Below are positions 16,461-25,011 of a DNA stretch of 64,000 bases, piece after piece. The DNA lies in assembly GCF_000222485.1 (NCBI RefSeq), contig NC_015914.1, positions 2,108,001 to 2,172,000 of the forward strand, given 5' to 3'. This DNA comes from Cyclobacterium marinum DSM 745 (GTDB taxonomy: Bacteria; Bacteroidota; Bacteroidia; Cytophagales; Cyclobacteriaceae). The notes below the pieces were generated by a model, which had not been told where the DNA came from, made no database searches, and saw nothing but the letters and a program-made list of their open reading frames with translations. The first letter of the stretch is position 1; each line of letters starts with the position of its first letter. The position numbers and the translations under genes were made by a program.

Positions 16461-17477
16461 TCAGCTTTTCAAAACTTCTTCTAACTTTTTCACCATGTTG
16501 GTAGACCCTATAAAAAAAGGTGTACGTTGGTGTAAACTTTCCGGTTGAATGTCTAAAATTCGATTTTTTCCATCAGAGGCCATACCACCTACTTGTTCTG
16601 CTATGAATGCCAGGGCATTGGCTTCATAAATTAACCTTATTTTTCCGTTTTTAGCTTGGTTGGTGGCAGGATAGAGGTAAATTCCTCCTTTGAGTAAATT
16701 TCTATGGAAATCTGCTACCAAACTTCCGATGTACCTTGCTGAAGCACCCTGACGTTTACAACTTTCTAAATAGGAGAGAATATTTGGGTTGATCATTGGT
16801 GTAAGCCCTTCATTCATGGTGAAAATATTTCCATCTTCGGGCATTTTCAGGTCTGGGTGGGAGAGAAAAAACTCGCCGAGTGACCTTTCATAAGTAAAGC
16901 CATTGGCTCCATTTCCTGTAGAATATACCAGCATGGTGGAGGAACCGTATAGCACATAGCCAGCTGCAACTTGTTCACGGCCTTTTTGCAAAACATCCTC
17001 TTCCTGTATCGGTGAACCTGAAGGAGTTACTCTCCTGTATATAGAAAAAACTGTGCCTATAGAAACATTTACGTCTATGTTTGAAGAGCCGTCTAAGGGG
17101 TCAATGGCAACCACATATTTGCCTTTGCTATTTTGTAGATCGATGACCAAATCCTCTTCTTCAGAAACGATGGCACAAACTTCTCCTCCTTTGGTGAGGG
17201 CTCTGGTAAAACGAACATCCGCAATTACATCTAATTTTTGTTGTTCTTCCCCTTGAACGTTAATTTGTCCAAAAGCTCCTGTTACATCTGACAAACCGGC
17301 CCTGCTAATTTCTCGGGAAACAATTTTTGCCGCCAAAGCAATGTCTCTCAATAGTTGGGATAATTCTCCCGAAGCAAATGGGAAATCTTCTTGTTTACTT
17401 TTGATAAATCTATCCAATGTAACCCCAACATTATATGCCAGGTTTTGCGTATCTTGTTTGTAAGGCTGTGTCTTCAT
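16461..17477 (-). CDS. fbp: class I fructose-1,6-bisphosphatase
   Basis: 338-aa gluconeogenic enzyme that removes the 1-phosphate from fructose 1,6-bisphosphate. Metal-site motifs are visible: the acidic loop VSEEEDL and [12 protein letters not shown] (from Asp126), followed by Arg and Tyr residues of the sugar site in [24 protein letters not shown], and the C-terminal [14 protein letters not shown]. The length is that of class I enzymes. It is divergent from aspartate kinase over a 54-bp gap. AMP regulation cannot be judged. Confidence 0.95.
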   Translation of the reverse strand: MKTQPYKQDTQNLAYNVGVTLDRFIKSKQEDFPFASGELSQLLRDIALAAKIVSREISRAGLSDVTGAFGQINVQGEEQQKLDVIADVRFTRALTKGGEVCAIVSEEEDLVIDLQNSKGKYVVAIDPLDGSSNIDVNVSIGTVFSIYRRVTPSGSPIQEEDVLQKGREQVAAGYVLYGSSTMLVYSTGNGANGFTYERSLGEFFLSHPDLKMPEDGNIFTMNEGLTPMINPNILSYLESCKRQGASARYIGSLVADFHRNLLKGGIYLYPATNQAKNGKIRLIYEANALAFIAEQVGGMASDGKNRILDIQPESLHQRTPFFIGSTNMVKKLEEVLKS

Positions 17478-17531
17478 ACCTTTGAAGTTAATAGATTATC
17501 GTTAAAAAATTACTTTTTCCTTTCTATTTTC

Positions 17532-18800
17532 ATGATACAACCTTTGGTTTATAAATTTGGTGGAGCGTCTATAAAAGACGCCAAAGCAATTCAAAGAATT
17601 GCACAGTTACTCAAAAGTCGATGGGTAAATAACTTGGTAATAGTTGTTTCTGCAGCCGGAAAAACAACGGATAGACTAGAAGAACTTATTAGCTTATCCT
17701 TTGAAAATAAGGAATTTAGTAGGCCATTATTGGAATTGATGGAATACCATTTGGACCTATGCAAAGGCTTGTTTGAAGAAGATCATTCGATCTATGCAAG
17801 GGTTGAAAATCATTTTGCTCAACTGCATCGTGCACTGGAAAATACTGCGATAAAAGATAATCAAGGGTTTTTTTATGACCAGATAATAGGCTATGGTGAA
17901 TTGATTTCCACCAGAATAATTCAAGAATACCTATGCCTGATTGGCTGTTCCTGTTTGTGGCAAGATGCACGAGAGTTGATTAGTACGGATTCTCATACCA
18001 AAATGGCTAAAGTAGATTGGGCGTTAACCATGCAGCATTGTAGAAAAGCACTTATTCCAAAACTTGAAACATTTCCTGTTGTGACCCAGGGTTTTATAGG
18101 AAAGGATCTTCAAGGAAACACCACAACCCTTGGAAGAGAGGGGTCAGACTTTACTGCTGCAATATTAGGTGTAAGCCTTGGAGCTTCGTCAGTTACCATC
18201 TGGAAAGATGTAGCAGGTATCCTGAATGGCGATCCGGATCTCTTTCCTGATGCGGTCAAATTCGAATACCTTGATTTTGAAGAAGCTGCCGAGATGACTT
18301 ATTATGGGGCTAGTGTGATTCATCCAAAAACGATAAAACCATTAAGCAAGCACGGAATATCTCTTTATGTGCAATCATTTTTGGACCCTGACAAACCTGG
18401 GACAGTAATTGGTTCATTTGGGCAAGCCCCAAGAATACCAATTACCATAATAAAAAACAATTTGATCCTTATTGAACTTAGAATAAGAGATCTATCCATG
18501 TTGGGAGGTTTTCATTTTGATTATATTTATGATGTGGCAGATGATATCCATGCAGAAATTCAATTGACCCAAGCTGCTGCTGCCCATCTGAATATAGTAA
18601 TCAACACAGTATCATTGACTGATGAGCAAATCGTCAAAGCCTTTAGGGATATTTTTCATGTGAAGGTGAATAGAGGGCTGAAGCTGATAACGGTTAAAAA
18701 CCCCACTACGGTAGAATTGGACCATTACAGAAGAATGGAAGCCGATTTAATTCTAGAACAAAGAAGTCTTGATTTGGTGCAATGGCTGTTTAAAGTTTAA
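17532..18800 (+). CDS. aspartate kinase
   Basis: 422-aa aspartokinase, the first step from aspartate to lysine, threonine and methionine. The kinase motif VYKFGGASIKDAKAI (residues 7-21), VVSAAGKTTDRL, TLGREGSDFTAAILG and EYLDFEEAAEMTYYGASVIHPKTI are diagnostic. A C-terminal ~120-residue region resembles ACT domains, but is short for the usual two-ACT arrangement, so allosteric feedback may be reduced. I start at ATG 17532; the frame is open further upstream, but that part overlaps fbp and is not family-like. It is not fused to homoserine dehydrogenase. Confidence 0.93.
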   Translation: MIQPLVYKFGGASIKDAKAIQRIAQLLKSRWVNNLVIVVSAAGKTTDRLEELISLSFENKEFSRPLLELMEYHLDLCKGLFEEDHSIYARVENHFAQLHRALENTAIKDNQGFFYDQIIGYGELISTRIIQEYLCLIGCSCLWQDARELISTDSHTKMAKVDWALTMQHCRKALIPKLETFPVVTQGFIGKDLQGNTTTLGREGSDFTAAILGVSLGASSVTIWKDVAGILNGDPDLFPDAVKFEYLDFEEAAEMTYYGASVIHPKTIKPLSKHGISLYVQSFLDPDKPGTVIGSFGQAPRIPITIIKNNLILIELRIRDLSMLGGFHFDYIYDVADDIHAEIQLTQAAAAHLNIVINTVSLTDEQIVKAFRDIFHVKVNRGLKLITVKNPTTVELDHYRRMEADLILEQRSLDLVQWLFKV

Positions 18801-18844
18801 CTCCCATTAAAAAATTTGGCCAACCAATAGAAATGTAAGTTAAT

Positions 18845-19336
18845 TTACTTTTGGCCTATTTCGGGATGATTTTTTTCTAGGGATTCTATAAAGCCGTCCA
18901 AAGAACTGTCAAGGATTTCATAAACCTTCTGAAACCCGTCAACACCTCCGTAGTAGGGGTCCGGTACTTCACTAAAGGCAGCATTTTTTTGGAATGATCG
19001 CATCAAAAACAGATTATTAACTGTTGTCTTATGTAGGTCTGCTGCTTGTTTAATGTTCAGAATATTGGAATCATCCATGGCAATTAGGTAATCAAAATCC
19101 CTGAAATCTGTCCTGTTAAGTTGCCTTCCACGGTGATTTATTTTGATGCCGTTTTTTGCAGCAGAGGCCATGGTTCTCTCATCGGGTAATTCACCTATGT
19201 GATAATCTGAAGTTCCGCAACTATCGCAGCATAGATAATCTTCATACCCTTTTTGTTTAATTTTATGATTGAAAAGCGCTTCGGCCAATGGTGAGCGGCA
19301 AATATTACCTAAGCATATAAACAATACTTTTATCAT
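18845..19336 (-). CDS. low-molecular-weight protein-tyrosine phosphatase
   Basis: 163-aa phosphatase of the LMW-PTP family. The P-loop CLGNICRS gives the nucleophile Cys8 and Arg14, and the general acid lies in VPDPYYGG near residue 118. Family length. It is convergent with aspartate kinase (44-bp gap) and divergent from the PerR-like gene. Bacterial LMW-PTPs dephosphorylate tyrosine kinases of polysaccharide export or arginine-phosphorylated proteins; no such partner is nearby, so the substrate is unknown. Confidence 0.92.
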   Translation of the reverse strand: MIKVLFICLGNICRSPLAEALFNHKIKQKGYEDYLCCDSCGTSDYHIGELPDERTMASAAKNGIKINHRGRQLNRTDFRDFDYLIAMDDSNILNIKQAADLHKTTVNNLFLMRSFQKNAAFSEVPDPYYGGVDGFQKVYEILDSSLDGFIESLEKNHPEIGQK

Positions 19337-19459
19337 AAAACAATCAGTTTCTGTAATTTGTCTGCGTTCCGCAGGGTTTAATAGGAATTGGTTAGATTAT
19401 TAAAAGGTTAAATTACGGAAATCAATGCACTATCCATATGAATTTCATAAAATATTACC

Positions 19460-19467
19460 TACATTTG
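19460..19467 (+). promoter_or_regulatory. candidate -7 promoter element upstream of the PerR-like gene
   Basis: TACATTTG matches TAnnTTTG, 38 bp before the ATG at 19506. No clean TTTG is present about 20 bp upstream, as might be expected for a regulated promoter. Confidence 0.45.
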
Positions 19468-19505
19468 CACAATGAATCCTAAACAGGAATTATTCCTATC
19501 TAAAA

Positions 19506-19919
19506 ATGAATGTTGATAGACTAAAAGAGAAGATTACATCAAAGGGCATGAAATTTACCCACCAGCGGTTGGTGATTTATCGGTCTTTGTGTAATTCTCA
19601 AGATCATCCTACTGCGGAGATGGTTTATAATCAGATTACTGAAGAGAATCCGAGTATCTCGATGGGTACTGTTTACAAAACTTTAGAAAGCTTTGTTAAC
19701 GCCGGTATTCTGCAAAAGTTCAGAGATGACCAGGGTTTGATGCGTTTCGATCCTGTGATGGAGACGCACAGTCATCTGTATTGTAATGAAAGCAGCGACA
19801 TTCGAGATTACAAAAATCCTGATTTGGAGGAATTGCTACATACTTTTTTCAAAGAGAACCAAATTGATGGTTTTGAAGTTGAAGAAGTATCGTTGGTAAT
19901 TAAGGGAAAAACAAAATAA
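19506..19919 (+). CDS. perR: Fur-family transcriptional regulator, probably PerR
   Basis: 137-aa metal-dependent repressor with an N-terminal winged helix (FTHQRLVIYRSLCNSQDHPTAEMVYNQI, then ISMGTVYKTLESFVNAGIL) and a C-terminal dimerisation domain. The regulatory metal site is suggested by FDPVMETHSHLYC. Most Fur and PerR proteins have two CxxC structural-zinc motifs; here only HLYCNES with one Cys is visible, so the structural zinc is probably absent. A peroxiredoxin gene starts 48 bp downstream on the same strand, which favours a peroxide-sensing PerR role over iron-sensing Fur. The assignment to PerR is inference from context. Confidence 0.82.
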   Translation: MNVDRLKEKITSKGMKFTHQRLVIYRSLCNSQDHPTAEMVYNQITEENPSISMGTVYKTLESFVNAGILQKFRDDQGLMRFDPVMETHSHLYCNESSDIRDYKNPDLEELLHTFFKENQIDGFEVEEVSLVIKGKTK

Positions 19920-19967
19920 TTTTCTTTTAAAATCATTAAATTATCTATAACAATTAAATTTTATTTT

Positions 19968-20597
19968 ATGTCATTAGTTGGAAAAAAAGCACCTTTATTT
20001 AGCGTACCTGCTGTAATTGATGGAGAAGAAATAGTTGAAGATTTCTCTTTAGAGCAATTTATCGGTAAAAAAGATGTTATTTTCTTTTTCTACCCAAAGG
20101 ACTTTACATTTGTATGTCCTACTGAAATTCTTGCATTCCAAGAGAAATTAGAAGAATTTGAAAAAAGAGGAGTAGCGGTTATTGGCGCATCTTGTGATAC
20201 AGAAGAGTCTCACCTTGCTTGGTTAAATACACCAAAAGCGGAAGGTGGAATCCAAGGGGTTACTTATCCTATCATTGCTGATCCGGTAAAAACTGTAGCT
20301 CATAACTTTGGTGTACTTGCAGGAGATTGGAATTACAACGAAGAAGGTGAACTTACTTACCAAGGCCTTCCTGTTGCTTACAGAGCTACTTTCCTTATTG
20401 ACAAAGAAGGAACAGTTAGACATGAAACAGTAAATGACCTTCCTTTGGGAAGAAATATCGACGAGATGTTGCGTCTAATTGATGCTCTAAGACACGTTGA
20501 AAAATATGGAGAAGTATGCCCTGCAAACTGGGAAGAAGGTAAAGAGGCAATGAGCGCGACCAGAGAAGGTGTGGCTTCTTATTTGTCAAAAAACTAA
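19968..20597 (+). CDS. typical 2-Cys peroxiredoxin (AhpC/Prx1 type)
   Basis: 209-aa peroxidase reducing hydrogen peroxide and organic peroxides. The peroxidatic Cys50 is in FYPKDFTFVCPTEI and the resolving Cys184 in GEVCPANWEEG. The GGLG-like loop and C-terminal arm of eukaryote-type typical 2-Cys Prx are partly present (EGGIQGVTYPI). The N-terminus LVGKKAPLFSVPAV fits the family. It lies right after the PerR-like regulator and before a strong terminator, so regulator and enzyme probably form one peroxide-response unit. Confidence 0.94.
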   Translation: MSLVGKKAPLFSVPAVIDGEEIVEDFSLEQFIGKKDVIFFFYPKDFTFVCPTEILAFQEKLEEFEKRGVAVIGASCDTEESHLAWLNTPKAEGGIQGVTYPIIADPVKTVAHNFGVLAGDWNYNEEGELTYQGLPVAYRATFLIDKEGTVRHETVNDLPLGRNIDEMLRLIDALRHVEKYGEVCPANWEEGKEAMSATREGVASYLSKN

Positions 20598-20621
20598 ACA
20601 AACCTTTTGTCTAATATTTAA

Positions 20622-20648
20622 AAACCTGCCAATTGGCAGGTTTTTTTA
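20622..20648. terminator. bidirectional rho-independent terminator
   Basis: Stem AAACCTGCC / GGCAGGTTT with an AATT loop, followed on the plus strand by seven T and on the minus strand by a T-rich run. It serves the peroxiredoxin gene and the convergent GAF-PAS gene, whose stop codon lies within it. Confidence 0.9.
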
Positions 20649-21758
20649 TTTCTTTATGGTATTGAATTTTTTTCTTTTTTCATTGTATATGGCGTACAGT
20701 TCTCTTGTGAAGCTGTCCAATTCTAAGGACACTGATTTTATATGTTCCACATACTCTCGCAACTCGGCCTTTTTTATCACTTTTTCGGTATGGATCAATT
20801 GGGTTAATCCCAATAAACTGGTAACCGGTTTTCTCAATACATGAGAGATATCAAATGATATTTGCTCAATTGCTTTTTCCAACTCTACACGGTTGTTTAT
20901 ATCTTGAAAGCAACCATACAATCGTACACTACCATCCTTGGATTTCTGTGCTTGGGCAGTTACAAAATGCCACCTATATCCATTTTTCGACTTGAATCGG
21001 TATTCTGTGTACAGTGGTTTCAAATTATTGAAAGAATCAAATAAATTTTTACTAAAATTTTCCTTGTCTTCAGGGTGTACCAACGCAAAACCTAACTCAG
21101 GTGAACTTTGCCATTTTTCATAACTAATATCTAATTGTAGATTTTTTAAACCCCTGTTTAAAAACTCAAAACTTAACTTACCATTTGTATCCTTTTTTAG
21201 TAAAAAAATCCCAATTGGTACATTATCTGTTAACTTTTTTAATTCGTCTGCATTGGATTCAATCTTATTCTTTTGTTCCAGAATTAATTTCCGGTGATTG
21301 AGATGGTCCATTGCTTTTTTTGCCAAGGCGAATAGTGCTTTCCTATGATTGATTGAAATTTCTCTTGGTTTTTGGTCAAAAATACAAAGTGTACCCAAAA
21401 CATTCCCTCTTGGTGTGGCCAGTGGAGCGCCGGCGTAAAAACGTATTTTAGGATTGCCCTTAACAAATGGGTTGTCCTTAAACCTAAGATCTTTGGTCAG
21501 ATCATTCACGACCATCACTTCGTTAGGGTTATTGAGGGCGTATTGACAGAAAGAATCTTTCCTACTGGTTTTATTGAATTTCAGCCCGGAATTTACTTTT
21601 AACCATTGCTCATTTTTATCTATAATGGTTATAAAGGAAAACGGAACATCACAGATTAATTTTGCAATATTGGCCAATTCATCCAATTCTTTTTCAGGAG
21701 CTGTATCTACAACTTGATAAGAATCAAGTTCTTTTAATCTGTCTTCTTCATTTACCAT
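20646..21758 (-). CDS. GAF-PAS protein with histidine-kinase H-box but no ATPase domain
   Basis: 370-aa soluble sensor. A GAF domain covers about residues 25-155 (ITIIDKNEQWLKVNSG, RFYAGAPLATPRGNVLGTLCIFD). A PAS domain covers about 175-290 (NVPIGIFLLKKD, HPEDKENF, YGCFQDINNR). The last ~70 residues form a dimerisation-helix segment with an H-box, FDISHVLRKPVTSLLGL (His306). There is no HATPase_c domain (no N, G1 or G2 boxes), and the reading frame ends at a true terminator, so it does not look like a frameshifted kinase. It may be phosphorylated by a partner kinase, relay phosphate, or inhibit a kinase by heterodimerisation. The ligand is unknown. Confidence 0.82.
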   Translation of the reverse strand: MVNEEDRLKELDSYQVVDTAPEKELDELANIAKLICDVPFSFITIIDKNEQWLKVNSGLKFNKTSRKDSFCQYALNNPNEVMVVNDLTKDLRFKDNPFVKGNPKIRFYAGAPLATPRGNVLGTLCIFDQKPREISINHRKALFALAKKAMDHLNHRKLILEQKNKIESNADELKKLTDNVPIGIFLLKKDTNGKLSFEFLNRGLKNLQLDISYEKWQSSPELGFALVHPEDKENFSKNLFDSFNNLKPLYTEYRFKSKNGYRWHFVTAQAQKSKDGSVRLYGCFQDINNRVELEKAIEQISFDISHVLRKPVTSLLGLTQLIHTEKVIKKAELREYVEHIKSVSLELDSFTRELYAIYNEKRKKFNTIKK

Positions 21759-22327
21759 AAGGGCAAAATATTTTATAGGTTAATAGGCGTGTGTTGAGTG
21801 AATAAATTTATGTCAATGATTAATTATATAACTATATTCTTTTTCTTTAATTTTGACGTATTAGGTTAAAGATATATGTTATAATTGTACCCATTAATTC
21901 TTTTTTACTATAATTTTTTCATGAAAATACCTTCATGAAATATTGATAATAAGGGGGTTATCACTCAATAAACTAATGTATTAAAACTATATGTAGATTA
22001 CAATTATTTGTAATATAAATATTGATACTTATTGTTATAAATTTCAATACCCTTGCTTATTACTATTAAAGCAGCTATTTATAATGGTTTTCTTCTTATG
22101 TTACCAAAGAATATTCTTATTGGATTAATATAACCATATTAATGAATCTATGATTATGGCTTTTTATTAATTCTTATCGTAGACTAACCTATTTATTTTA
22201 CAAATTGATATAATTTATTTTTTTAGCACAAATATTTAATTTTTTGTAACAGTTATCTAAATAATTTGAGTTTTAGGGTCTATTAATTCAGTACTAACAC
22301 AAAATCAGCCCAACATTTTTGTAAATG
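21759..22327. other. AT-rich intergenic region, no gene seen
   Basis: About 570 bp of markedly AT-rich DNA between two divergent genes. No ORF, RNA gene or repeat was recognised. It probably holds the promoters of the sensor and metal ATPase genes. Confidence 0.5.
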
Positions 22328-22335
22328 TAACTTTG
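22328..22335 (+). promoter_or_regulatory. candidate -7 promoter element upstream of the metal ATPase gene
   Basis: TAACTTTG matches TAnnTTTG and lies 55 bp before the preferred ATG at 22391. The -33 element is unclear. Confidence 0.45.
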
Positions 22336-22390
22336 CAAATAAAATGCATCTTGATTAATCGTACCTTTGAATAAATCGAATCTTGAATCA

Positions 22391-24334
22391 ATGGCAGATA
22401 AATCTGAAGAGCGCTCTTGTTGCGAAAGTGAAAGTTGTTGCGAGGTAGGAACTAAACCGAAAAACACAAAGCAGAATGTATGGCAATCCCCATGGATCCC
22501 CAGTATCTTTTCCTTTATCATATTATTCGTTGCCATTTTAGCTGAAGATAAAGTGCCATTCAATGTATTTGGTATCAACGGCTGGCTGTTTGTTTACCTC
22601 CTTGCCTATTCCTTTGTCGGATTTCCTGTCTTAAATACTGCTTGGAAACTCATTCAAAAAGGAGAGGTTTTCACGGAATTTTTTTTGATGGGCATTGCAA
22701 CCATCGGAGCATTTGCCATCGGAGAATATCCTGAAGGGGTTGCTGTGATGCTTTTTTATACCATAGGTGAATTACTTCAACACGGAGCAGTAAGCAAAGC
22801 AAAGAACAATATACAGGCACTTTTGGACATCAGACCAAATCAGGCTCGCGTAATTAAAGGCGGAAATCCCTACTTAGTTAAACCGGAAAATGTGGAAGAA
22901 GGGGAAATTATAGAAGTAAGGGCAGGGGAAAAGGTGCCTTTGGATGCACAATTATTAAGTAAAGGGGGAACCTTCAATACCGCGGCCTTAACAGGAGAAA
23001 GTTTGCCGGCTGAAATTAAAGAAGGTGAAGAAGTTTTGGCAGGGATGGTCAACTTAGAGGATTTAATAAGCTTGCGGGTGCTGAGACCTTTTGATGAGAG
23101 TTCTCTCCAGAAGATCATTTTAACAGTTAAGGAGGCCACATCAAAAAAAGCAAAGACGGAACAATTTATTCGAAAATTTGCCAAAATCTATACCCCTATC
23201 GTTTTCTATATGGCCTTGGCCTTGGTGATTATTCCCTATTTCGTGCTGGAAGACTATGCATTCAATGATTGGCTCTATCGAGCTTTGGTATTTCTAGTTA
23301 TTTCTTGCCCTTGCGCACTGGTGATTTCTATTCCTTTAGGTTATTTCGGAGGTATAGGAGCTGCTTCCAGAAAAGGGATTTTGTTTAAAGGTTCAAACTT
23401 TTTGGATGGTATTACCAGGGTCAATACTGTATTGTTCGACAAAACAGGAACATTGACCAAGGGGGTATTTTCCGTTGAAAAAGTGGAAACCTTGCCTAAT
23501 GCCTTAACCGATTGGACAGTCCTAGCAGCCTCAGTAGAAGCCAATACGAACCACCCCATTGGACAAGCCATTGTTCGGCATATAAATTCAAAATTGTTAC
23601 CAGTGGATTCACTTAAAGAATTCCCGGGTAAAGGATTGGAAGGGCAGGTAAATAATAGAAGTATACTTGTTGGCAATAGGTTGCTTTTGGAAAATCAACA
23701 CTCGCTTCAGGTACCTCCCGAATCAGATCCGAATAAAACAATCATTTATTGTGCAATAGACGGAGTTCTTTGTGGATATTTTGTATTAGCTGATGAAATA
23801 AAACATGATGCCAAAGCTGCCTTTACCTCGCTTAGAAAACTTGGTATTCAACAACTAATGGTATTATCCGGAGATAAAAAGGAAGTGGTAAAAGCATTGG
23901 GAAAAGAACTTAATGCTGATGAAGCTTTTGGTGGAATGCTTCCTGAAGAAAAATATGCTAAAATTGAGGCCATAAAAAAAGACCCGGATAAAATTGTAGC
24001 ATTTGTTGGTGATGGGATCAATGATGCCCCTTCGATTGCTGCTGCAGATGTAGGAATAGGCATGGGAGGTATCGGTAGTGACTTGGCCATTGAAACAGCC
24101 GACGTTGTAATTCAAACTGATCATCCCTCCAAGGTGGCCCTTGCTTTTGAAATTGGGAAAGCTACCAAAAGGATTGTTTGGCAAAATATTTCGCTTGCAT
24201 TTTTTGTAAAGTTTCTCGTGTTAAGTTTAGGGGCTGCAGGGTTGGCAGGTATGTGGGAAGCGGTTTTTGCCGATGTTGGCGTTGCTCTTTTGGCTGTGTT
24301 AAATGCCATTAGGATTAACTATTTATTTAAATAA
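22391..24334 (+). CDS. zntA: Zn2+/Cd2+/Co2+-exporting P1B-type ATPase
   Basis: 647-aa heavy-metal exporter in the inner membrane. Key features are the transmembrane CPC motif (ISCPCALVISIPLG, Cys306 and Cys308), the phosphorylation motif DKTGTLTKG (Asp350), an HP-dipeptide near NTNHPIGQA and the hinge GDGINDAP. The last helix contains DVGVALLAVLNAIR, typical of the Zn/Cd (P1B-2) subgroup. There is no N-terminal HMA domain; instead the first ~20 residues have a Cys-rich stretch (RSCCESESCC) likely to bind metal. I start at ATG 22391 because the upstream in-frame TTG (22367) has no support. A flavin-binding gene follows 7 bp later. Confidence 0.9.
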   Translation: MADKSEERSCCESESCCEVGTKPKNTKQNVWQSPWIPSIFSFIILFVAILAEDKVPFNVFGINGWLFVYLLAYSFVGFPVLNTAWKLIQKGEVFTEFFLMGIATIGAFAIGEYPEGVAVMLFYTIGELLQHGAVSKAKNNIQALLDIRPNQARVIKGGNPYLVKPENVEEGEIIEVRAGEKVPLDAQLLSKGGTFNTAALTGESLPAEIKEGEEVLAGMVNLEDLISLRVLRPFDESSLQKIILTVKEATSKKAKTEQFIRKFAKIYTPIVFYMALALVIIPYFVLEDYAFNDWLYRALVFLVISCPCALVISIPLGYFGGIGAASRKGILFKGSNFLDGITRVNTVLFDKTGTLTKGVFSVEKVETLPNALTDWTVLAASVEANTNHPIGQAIVRHINSKLLPVDSLKEFPGKGLEGQVNNRSILVGNRLLLENQHSLQVPPESDPNKTIIYCAIDGVLCGYFVLADEIKHDAKAAFTSLRKLGIQQLMVLSGDKKEVVKALGKELNADEAFGGMLPEEKYAKIEAIKKDPDKIVAFVGDGINDAPSIAAADVGIGMGGIGSDLAIETADVVIQTDHPSKVALAFEIGKATKRIVWQNISLAFFVKFLVLSLGAAGLAGMWEAVFADVGVALLAVLNAIRINYLFK

Positions 24335-24341
24335 TTAAAGC

Positions 24342-24914
24342 ATGCTATTTACTGCTACAACAAGCCGAAAAAAAATATGGGAAATTGTCACCAAGGAGCT
24401 TCACTTGGCTTCTAAGGATCCTCATCACCCTTTTCGTTTCGTTAATTTTTGCACCCTGAATGGTGGTCAGCCAGATAGTAGGTATGTTGTGCTTCGTGAA
24501 ACAACAGAGGATTTGAAATTGTTGTTTTTTTCAGACAGCCGAAGTGAAAAAATCGCTCAGGTAAGGACAAATCCATCTATTTCATTGTTGTTTTACCATC
24601 CCTCTGAACGCTGTCAGGTAAAAATTAACGGGGTGGCAACTATTCTACCGCAAAAGGAAGCCAATGAGAATTTTTGGAATAAGATTCCTTCTGAAGTCCA
24701 AAAAGCCTACCAGTCCAAATGGCCACCTAAAACTCATGTAGACACCCCTGAAAAGGGAATATTGCTCGAAAGCAAATACAAAAATGATTACTTTTCAGTA
24801 ATTCAAATTTTTCCGATGGAAGTAGAATGTCTTCAACTTGATAGTAAGGGTCACTTAAGGATTGTTTTTAAGAGGGCACACGCAAAATGGCAATCAAGCT
24901 GGTTGGTACCTTAG
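24342..24914 (+). CDS. pyridoxamine 5'-phosphate oxidase-like flavin-binding protein
   Basis: 190-aa protein with the split-barrel FMN-binding fold of pyridoxamine-phosphate-oxidase-like proteins. Visible signatures are FRFVNFCTLNGGQPDSRYVVLRE, LLFFSDSRSEKIAQVRTNPSISLLFYHP and VKINGVATI. It lacks the conserved C-terminal Arg-rich end of true PdxH, so general flavin reductase or oxidase activity is more likely than B6 synthesis. It begins 7 bp after the metal ATPase and is probably co-transcribed; a functional link is not obvious. Confidence 0.83.
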   Translation: MLFTATTSRKKIWEIVTKELHLASKDPHHPFRFVNFCTLNGGQPDSRYVVLRETTEDLKLLFFSDSRSEKIAQVRTNPSISLLFYHPSERCQVKINGVATILPQKEANENFWNKIPSEVQKAYQSKWPPKTHVDTPEKGILLESKYKNDYFSVIQIFPMEVECLQLDSKGHLRIVFKRAHAKWQSSWLVP

Positions 24915-25011
24915 GCTAATTTTCAATTCAATTGTTCGTTGGGCAAAAAGAATAAAAGTGCTATCTTCAATGGTTTAAAGCCAGCAAAAAAAATTTAAAT
25001 TAATATTTTCC

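Noticed and set aside
18801..18844. Hairpin between aspartate kinase and the phosphatase gene
   Set aside because: The pairing (GTAA/TTAC) is short and AT-rich; not distinguishable from background.
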